From: Acanthamoeba sp. SK_2022b
Taxonomy: Eukaryota > Discosea > Longamoebia > Acanthamoebidae
Assembly (NCBI GenBank): GCA_027943245.1
Contig: JANDJZ010000195.1
Coordinates: 23,158 to 87,157, forward strand
Direction: 5' to 3'
DNA length: 64,000 nucleotides
The stretch's first letter is position 1; each line of letters opens with the position of its first letter. Made by a program: the position numbers and the translations under genes. The notes under the pieces were generated by a model that worked only from the letters and a program-made list of their open reading frames with translations, was not told the origin of the DNA and ran no database searches. Below, piece after piece: positions 55,972 through 64,000 of this stretch.

Positions 55972-56880
55972 TCACCAGAAAGCCTGCTTCATGACGGACA
56001 GTACGGGATCGCTCACTGGGTTGGGCAGCATCTTTTCCGCAACCAGGTACCGCAACGGATACTCGACCAGGTGTCCCCGCACTTGCCCCAGCCGCTCCCT
56101 ATGCCACCCCAGCCACAGCCGTCAGCGCCCTGTTTGTGCTCGCTCACCCTTAGACAGCGGCGCGCGGAGAGGGAGCGAGTACCTGATGGCCTCTAGCTTC
56201 TGCTGGTTCCACGTCTTCTTGTCCTCCTCAAATGCCTTCTTACGTGCGAAGCTCTCGGTAAGCGTGGAGATGGAGTTCTGGGGGATGAACGGGAAGACCT
56301 CCTCGAAGATGCGCGTGTTGGCCTCGGCCACATGATCCCACAGCTGCACCGCCTCGTCTGAGAGCGGGTCACAGATGATCTCGACCAGCTGCGCCGTATT
56401 GTTCTCGGCTTTACGCTCCTCCTCCTCGCTCTCCGACCCGCCCGGCTGCTTGCCCTTGCGCTTCATCAGCTTCTTCTCCTGCTTCTCGCGCTCCTCCTTA
56501 TCCTTCTTGATGAGCTTCTGCTCCTTCTTGCGCGCGGCCTTGGCCTCTTTTCTCATCTTTTCCCTGGCCTTCTCCATCTGTTTCCTCGCTTTCTTCTGCT
56601 CTTCGCGCTCTTTACGCGACATGTGCACCGTCGCGGCCTCGTCTTGGTTCTGCAGCTCCTGCAGGTTGTCCGCATCGCGCCTTCCCTTCTTCTCCTTTGC
56701 CGCTGTTGTTGTCGTAACACTGCTCTCGTCGTCGTCGTTCTCGCTATCGCTTGCCCGCCGACCGCTCCGGAGACCGTATCCGCTCTCGCTCTCGCTTTCG
56801 CTTTCTCTGTCGCTTTCGTTCTCGCTTTCCTGTCGACTGGAACTGCCGCGGCTGCTGCTGCGACTGTTGTTCCGCTTCAC

Positions 56881-56916
<36 letters not shown>

Positions 56917-59900
56917 CTTCTTCTTCTTCTTCTTCTTCTCTTCTTTCGAAGGGCCGAACTTCATGCTGGTCCATTGCTTGAGTTTGTCGATGGCGCGCTT
57001 CTCCTGCTGCTTGACGCGCTCCTCCGGCCCGTGCTGGTGCTTGGAGCCGACGGCCCGGTTTCGCTCGTCCTTGAGCTCCACTTCCTTGATGTCCTCCTGC
57101 AGCCCGAGATGTTCGCGCCACAGGTTCATGCGGAGCGAATGAACAAACTTGCCCACACGGAAGGCTTCGCCCGCCATTGTGCCGTTGACCGTGTCCGTGT
57201 CCTCCACCCATACGGCCAGCTCGCTGTCCTTGTCTCCCTCCATACTTCGGTCGTTGATGTTGGCCGATCCGATTATGGCCTCGCGGTCATCGATAATCAT
57301 CAGCTGCCATTGTGCGCACGGGTCAGAATGTGGAGCGCTCGCGCAAAGAATATTGCACCAAAGGAGAGGCAGGCTAGGGCACCTTGGCATGCACGTAGAC
57401 CTGATTGGTGACGGGACAGCCCAAGATGAACCCGTAGTTGCGCAGCGCGTTCACGCGGAAGTACTTGCGGATCTCGGCCTCGCTCACTGTGTGTTGCGTT
57501 TGTGTTCCGGGTGAGCTCAAGACTCGCGGCATGACCACACTGCGCTGCGCCTGCGTACCTCCGAGCTGCTTGTGCAGCGCCGCAAAGATGGAGCGCTTCC
57601 CCTCTCGTATGGTTTTGTATTGCCTGGGCGACGTTTGCATTAGCGCGAATGCAAACAATGAGCAACGATTGGACGGCGCTGTGAAGTGTGAGGGGAGTAC
57701 AGTTTGGTGATGATTCGCGTCTTCAAGTCCTCCGCGGGGGCCATCGAAGGCGTGATGGGGATGACGACCGTCACCAGGAATCGCTCCTTGTTGCGTATCG
57801 CTCGGGCGAGGCGTGCCACCAGCGCCGCGGCGATTTGATTACACGGGCCCTGCACGAGCGAAGCGTAAGGCGAGGGGTCACATCGCGTTCATGAAGGCTG
57901 AGAGAGGCCTGCACACGTACGTGGTTGTCCACAGTGGAGATGAAGTATTGGTTCTCGATGTAGATGAAATGCCTGGCTCGCTGGATCATGCTCACGTAGG
58001 CCTCCTGGATGGACTGCTCGAGCCGATTGCCACCTGGACATACAGCCACCCCATCCGTGTGAGATGCGGCCACTGCTACTTGCTGGACTCAGTGTGCGTG
58101 AGTGCATGCGTGCGTGTGTGCATACCGCTCCATTTGCCTATGGACCGGATGAGCTGGCAGCGGCACTTTACCGCTTCAGCGCACGTCTGTGATGGTTATT
58201 GAATACGCGATGTTGGTGAACACACGGTGATGAGAATCCGGCGATAGCACGCAGGAAAGGCGCCCAGGTACCTGTGGATAGGGGAGTGGCGGTGTCTGGT
58301 GCAGCGCGCTGTGTATGCGAGTTGGCAGCGCTTTGGCCAAGGCGTTGCTCCACAAGTCCTGAGCCCTGCGATCGATTGCGTGTCAGCGATCATGCGAATG
58401 GCAGGAGCCAGCGCGGGAGTGAAGGGGGGCGTACTTGGCGCTCTGGCTGTCGCGTTTGGCGCCCCATTTCTTGCGGAGGCTGGCCCACTTGTCCTTCTCC
58501 TTCTCCTCCCACATCCGCATCTTCGTGTGCTGCCGGGTGAGCATGCGCTGCAACCGCCTTCTCCTGTCCGAACTGGCCACACTTGCGGTCTCCGCCGTGG
58601 TGGCGGTGGGGCTGGTGGCGTGATGCCCACCGCGCGACTCGGTGTCCGAATCCACGGTTTCGTAGCTCCCGTGCCTCTCCACGCTTTGATGCCGCTCGAG
58701 CTTCTCCCTGGCCTTGTTCTCCTTCTTCTGCAACTTCGCTTCCTTCTTCTTCTGCTTCTTGTTCCTCTTTTCATCGGCATGGCTCAGCACCCCGTCGTGC
58801 TGGTCGTCACGGCCAGCAGCTTCGTGTTGGATTGGGCGCTCGCCTTCCTGGTGCACGCTGCCAGCTTCATCGACCTTCTCCTTGCCCTTGTCGGCTGCGC
58901 TGTCGTGGGTATGCAGCTCGTGCTCGGCGCGCTCGTAGTTGTCAAGCTCGTCCTCAAGCTTGTCGGTGTTGCTCTCCTGTGACGACGTAAGCGACGTGCC
59001 CTTCTCGCTGCGTTCCTTCTCGATGTCCTTCTCGTGCTCGCGCATGGCCTCGCTCGGCTCCACCTCCTCGCTGAGCCGCTTCTTGCGGCCTCGGCGCAGC
59101 TCGCTCTTGTACTTCTCCTCCTCGTGAGTCTCGTGGATGATTGCGTCCATCATCTCCATCCGGTTCCGCTTGATGCGCTCCTTCTCCCGCCTCTCCTCGA
59201 TCTTCGCCTTGGTCCTGAACCGCCGAAGAGGTAGGCCGCCCACCTTCCTCACACGGGCGAGGAATCGGAGGACCGCGCGCACAACGCGACTCTGAAGGCG
59301 GTGCCGCAGCATGCGCAGGCGGCCGTGGGCCCTTCGCCGGGCCGCGCGCTGTTGCCTGCGCGCGTACCATCGCTTCTGCAGCTTCTTCGCGATCCCGTTG
59401 TGGCGGCTGGGCTTTTCCATGACCTTGGCCGCGGCGTCTAGCTCGACCTTGCGCTTTTCAGTGAGCGGACGCAGGCGCTTCTCGTTGACCAGCGCATAGC
59501 GCACGTTGGGGTCGACCTCCACCTCCCGCCGGAACGGATTACGCAACGGCTCGAGCACCGGCAGCGCGTCTTGCCTGGGATCGGAGGTCAGCACCAGGTG
59601 GCATGTGGCCTCAACACAAGTGAGACAAGTGCGGTACCGAGCATCAGGGAGTTGGGACAGATGGTGGTTCCACCGATGCACAAAATTGAACGCCACATCG
59701 ATCGCAGCTTCGCCATCTAAAGGGAGCAAAGGGTGAGTGCTGGTTTCCAAAACTAATTAACTTACTCACATTAATAAATAAATAAAATATATTCAATACA
59801 AAATACAAATAATAAGAAGAAGATAATAAAAAGATGAGTTACAGTATGCCCTACCGACAGACATGTGTATATCATGCCAAGCCATGCGCGGGTCGCGATC

Positions 59901-62900
59901 ACGGTCGAGGATATCAGTGTACGGATCCTTGAAGCTGGGTTCCTACATCGTGTGAACGACGCGCAGGCACGCACGAGACCGTCAGCGACCACTTACGCCA
60001 CGCCTTAAAGGAGCAATTTACCTCCTGGTTCCAGTAGTCCTTGCCAGGCCAGAACTGCGCGAGGCGGTTGTAGTCGGTGATGCTGTGGTCGCTGGTGTCC
60101 CACCTGCCCCACGTCAGATCGATTCCGCCCACGAAGGCCTATCGCCCACACAATGTGGACTCAATCAGCACTAAAAGGAGAGCGAATCCATGCACGCAAT
60201 CAGAGGAGAAGGAAGGGTACAAGAATATCCTTGGTGCCATAGTCCACCACCACGCTCTTTTGGTGATGCGTGCATGAACTGTTGGGGATGTGCTTGAAGT
60301 AGGGGTGCCTCATGATCTGAGTTCACGGCATGGTCAATCTCGGTGAAGCAAAATGAAATTAATAGTACAGAATGCAATCGACGAAGGGGCACCTTGATAT
60401 TCTCGTGCAGTTGACACAGTAGCTTTTGCACCTCGCGCGATCCGTTTTCGGTGAAGTGCGCTGGGTCGCGCCACAACAGGATGTAGATCTTTACCTGCAC
60501 GCAGCCAATTAAACATCAGGTGTGAACACATCTCTGGAGGCAGAACACCATAGAGGTAGAGTGAATTGATGTAGACTCTTTACCCCTTGCTCCGCCTTCT
60601 TCTTGAGGAGTTGGTCTACGCGGTGGCAATCCTCGAACGGCGTCTGCCGCATCAGATAGATCTCACCTAGAGGTGTGGACTGTGCGCTTTAGACACACAC
60701 ACAGAGAGAGAGAGTTGCAACTGCTGCGATAAATAACTGTTACGCAGCGTACCGGTCAAGCGCCAATCTGTGATGAAGATCATGTGCTTGGCGCCGAGGA
60801 TGGCGTGGTACATGGCCGCGAACGCATCGCGTCCGTCGACGTACCATTTGCAGTTGATCTGCTCACGCACCGGAGAGTAGGCAGTGTGCAGGAAGCCTGA
60901 TGCGGAATTTCGAAAGAGACAGGGTCAGCCCATGATGGCGATGACGATGAAGACGCGCGCACCTCTGCATCCCCAAAACTGCATGACCGCTCCCCACTTC
61001 TGCAGCTCCGTCAGCCGACTCTTCTCAGCTTCGTCGGAGGTGGTCACTTCGTCGGGCACAGTGAACTCCCAGTCGATGGAGGCCTGTAGTGGACTCCACA
61101 GATGGATGATGTCCGGACCTTGGGCCTCCACCGAGGTGCCTTCGAGAGTGATAACCTGAACCCCAATACGCCCCAGGCACGTCTAAGTTACGGGTCCATG
61201 GACGGCGGCTCAGTCAATTCTAGAATGAGGGAATCTTCTGCGTTACCTCGAAAGCCTCGGTGGCAGCCTCGCTCTCGTAGAGCACGAGGAAGCCGTCCAT
61301 GGCCTTGGCGAACATCTTGCGCCACTTGCCCTTCTCCCTCCGCATGATGATGCCTTCCTTGTAGGGGATGGTGTTGGTGCTCTGGGCGGCGGCGGGGTTC
61401 TCCTCGGCGATGCGATCCTCCATGTCCTCCACCATTTCCCGCACCTCGGGGTGGATATAGTCCAGGACCGCGTCGAGATCCTTGCCGCCCCGCGCCGATT
61501 CGACCACGCCTTGGTGGGCCTTCGCCGACGTGAGCCCAGTTCGCGAGCAGCTGGTTTCGCGCTTGGCTCGCATGCGCTTCTTGAATGTGCGCCACACGAG
61601 TTTCATGAACTCGAGCCTCTTCGGAGGCTGTTGTTGGAACGAATAAGGGGAGCGTCAGTGTGCAGTGCATAAAGAGAGGGCGGCGGTGAAGGGTTACCTT
61701 GTACGGGTGGCTCAGGGGAGCCCCGCCAGAGCTGCGCATGTAATCGCGCCACTCCTCGAGCGACGAGAAGAGCTTGGAGTCAAATCGAACCTTGCCGTTC
61801 TCCATATGGAAGTAGGCGGTCCGCACCAGCGTGCTGTTGTCCAACTCCTTCTTGAGCTTGTCCTCCTCGAGCCATGATACGGCGAAGGGCTCCGATAGCT
61901 GCATCAGCGCATCGTAAGTGTTGATGCACAGCAATAAAGGGTTTCAAGTAGTGTTGTTTACCTCGGGAAGAAGGGTGCCGTGGAAGAGGATTCGGTGTGC
62001 AAAGCTGCGGGAGAAGTGAACGAAGAAGGTGCCGGCCGGGAGGTCAGACTTGTGCAAAAGGTACTTCGCCTCGACCGCCGACTCGATGAGTTGGAAATAT
62101 CTGAAGCGATCACGATCAAGAAGCGATCACGATCAAGCGATCAACACGTGAATCCTGATGGTTTGAACTTCTTCAGAAACAGCCAGGGTTGTCGTGTTCG
62201 TACTCGTGGAATACAACTGCGCTGATATTGGACACGAGGGCGCCGGCATCGGTGATGGGCGATGGGAACCACCTGTTGAACTGCACCCAATTGAACAACG
62301 GCACCGATCCCACAAGCCTCCGCTTCACAAGCACGTCCTTGCGCATAAACCTGAGGCCACACAGAAGGATTGGCTCTGAGCGTACGCGCAAAGGTATCGA
62401 AGACACGAGCCTGACGCTTACCTCTCCATGAAGGAAGAGCTGTTGTCTGATGGGAACAGCCGACCCAGCTTCCACTGACGACAAAGCTGTTCGATTTGCA
62501 TGGGCGTGAGGAGAAGAATGTCGCGCACGTTCCACTCGGCTGCGCAGGGAGCGCGTGAGCGGTCCGTTCCACGCGCCAAGGGCTGACATGAAGCGAGGGA
62601 GAGTACCCAGCAAATGATGGATGATGTACAGGCACAGCTTGGTCTTATCGTAGTGCGTATCGAGAGCAGCGCCCTGTTGGTTCTGCACGTACTGGTCACC
62701 CATGTAGACACTGCACAGGGCTCGCTCTAGGTGCTGCCACTGGACGCGGAAGATGTGGCTCTCCTTGCCACCCGCGGGCGCGGTGACGTCGTCCTCCGGC
62801 ACGAACTCGGAGCTGTCGTACAGGCCGTCGGGTTGCTGGAGCTCCTTACCCTTTGCGATCCGACGCGCGTCGCTGCGCGACGTCTCTATCGCCAGCGTCC

Positions 62901-64000
62901 AGATGTGCCGCTGGGTTTGATCGGGGAGAAGTGCGTAGAGGATAGCTTCGTCGAGCGAGGCACACAGCTCTTCAATATTGGGTCGCCGTCGAGGTTTGGT
63001 GCTCAGGCAGCGGTTAATGAGCTCCTCGAACAGCTTTCTGCTCTCGGGCGTGATATCTTGAGCGCCCTGGAATCTTCCATGGGTGAGTCCGTGGCTGTTA
63101 AAAACGACATGGGTTCAGTGACGTGCGGGCACCTCAAGCTGCTTCCATGAGGGCACGTAGGCGGTGTCGCTGTGCTCTCTACGAAATTCGTCCTTGGTGC
63201 CGCCATAGAGCTTGCATATCCTGGTCATGGAGAGCAACTCCAAACAGACGATACCTAGCGAGCCAATGCGCTTCGGGTGAGGACTATAAAAGGGCCCCGG
63301 AGGGGGAGGTGGCATGGGCACGTACCAAAGGCATAGATGTCGGCCGGCGGTACGAGGTCAAAGCCCAGGGCTTTGCCGCTGGACGCGGCAGCGCTGGCCT
63401 CGGGCGATGAGTAGAACGTAGACGATACATTGCCTGTGATGTAGTCCAGCAGATAGTTGTCGAGCTTTGACTGTTGCGTCACGAGCTTGACCTGATTGGA
63501 CAGGACATGCGCCAGGTTAAAATGATCGGCTGACTGAATCCACCAAGGGGGAGCAGGTTACCTTGATGCTGGACAGCGTGAGGTCGCCGTGTCCCAGCCC
63601 AACGCGGTGCAGAGCTCGCAGGGCCTGCGCGCACTCCCACATGATCTGCATGCGAAGGTAGAGCGGCAGCTGGAGCTCCTTGCGTTCATGGGCCATAAAG
63701 AGGATCTTGAGATCCACCGCTGCGTGCAAATGCTCGCGAACGAGAAGGATCGAGCCCTGGTCATCACCTTCGCCCTGCTGCAGGGCGGGATAGTGGGCCA
63801 GAGCATCGCACGGCGTTTCCCTTGACCGTATCACAGTGTCAGCGACAATTGCAGCCACTCATGCGCATCCGTAAAACTCAGAGCTGCAGAGCGTAACGAG
63901 AAGAGACGTACTCGAGGGCCCGAAGCCGATCTTGCAAGCTCTTAAGCAGCGATGTATCATCCTCCAGGCCACCCTTGATGACCTTGGATCCCGCAGCGCA
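55972..64000 (-). CDS. kinase-like/SH2/PH/phospholipase D multidomain protein (5' end beyond the window)
   Basis: A continuous chain of minus-strand exons ending at TGA 55974-55972. In order from the N-terminus: a kinase-like C-lobe (about 64000-63000) with HGDLTLSSI in place of HRDLKxxN, KLDNY where DFG should be, SSPEASAA and PADIYAFGI; a linker; an SH2-like domain (about 62100-61690) with DLPAGTFFVHFSRSF and FSSLEEWRDYM; and a PH-like domain (about 61390-61140; YKEGIIMRREKGKWRK). Then phospholipase D: CKWYVDGRDAFAAMYHAI, FITDWRL, HKD1 HQKSVVVD (60242-60270), YIENQYFIS, and HKD2 HAK-LMIIDD, split by an intron at 57303-57384. About 1.3 kb of charged insert lies between the HKDs, a Gln/Lys run follows HKD2, and RGHLVEYPLRYL closes it. 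PLD makes phosphatidic acid. The kinase part looks inactive. Confidence 0.75.
56881..56941. repeat. CTG/TTC trinucleotide tract coding for Gln and Lys runs in the PLD gene
   Basis: On the minus strand this encodes about eight Lys followed by about eleven Gln, between HKD2 and the C-terminus of the PLD domain. It is coding low complexity in an otherwise open frame. Confidence 0.9.

Noticed and set aside
56375..57142. Ser/Leu/Phe-rich plus-strand open frames across the PLD gene
   Set aside because: Antisense of the charged Lys/Glu coding insert; no motifs.
1..64000. tRNA and rRNA genes
   Set aside because: I looked for TPsiC-arm-like GGTTCRANYCC strings with cloverleaf context and conserved rRNA blocks and saw none I could support. 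A covariance-model scan would settle it.

Overview
This is a nuclear eukaryotic window. Nearly every gene is broken by short GT-AG introns (about 50-150 bases). Genes are packed on both strands with gaps often under 150 bases, and coding DNA is GC-rich. Gene content (ATG1/ULK-type kinases, an SH2-containing kinase relative, a prenylated G-gamma, sterol isomerase, RFC, eIF1A-domain protein) and the intron-rich, gene-dense style point to a free-living amoebozoan close to Acanthamoeba. That assignment is inference from style and content, not a database match.

Layout. 1-0.8 kb: end of an ADP-ribosylglycohydrolase. 0.95-10.2 kb: an EIF1AD-like gene and an AlkB-type dioxygenase gene point away from each other, and a decayed 7.3-kb non-LTR retrotransposon with a 15-base target duplication sits in their shared promoter. 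10.3-12.8 kb: a saposin-like secreted protein and the clamp-loader subunit RFC4. 12.8-14.8 kb: Ty1/copia debris. 14.8-17.9 kb: an SNF4/AMPK-gamma-like CBS protein and a membrane-anchored coiled-coil protein. 17.9-22.1 kb: a decayed DNA transposon flanked by TTAA, with a 41-bp inverted repeat nested inside it. 22.6-27.8 kb: an RGG/repeat-exon protein and a mitochondrial-looking kelch protein. 28-42.9 kb: two paralogous ATG1/ULK-like kinases in opposite orientation, enclosing a GET1-like membrane protein, a BPI/TULIP-PqiA fusion, an MIT-domain protein and a COMM-domain protein. 43-46.3 kb: G-gamma subunit, EBP sterol isomerase and a bacterial-type (type III) pantothenate kinase. 46.5-49.8 kb: a protein kinase with an unknown N-terminal region. 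50-55 kb: isovaleryl-CoA dehydrogenase, an F-box/uL1-like fusion and a secreted protein. 56-64 kb: a very long minus-strand gene joining a degenerate kinase domain, SH2, PH and phospholipase D.

The genes do not form a pathway. Recurrent themes are membrane and lipid biology (PqiA-TULIP, EBP, phospholipase D, saposin, GET1-like), signalling and autophagy (kinases, G-gamma, SNF4, MIT proteins), and multidomain fusions. The most novel candidates are the TULIP-PqiA protein, the kinase-SH2-PH-PLD protein and the F-box-uL1 protein. Exon borders were worked out by hand from splice motifs, reading phase and family similarity; none has been checked against transcripts.
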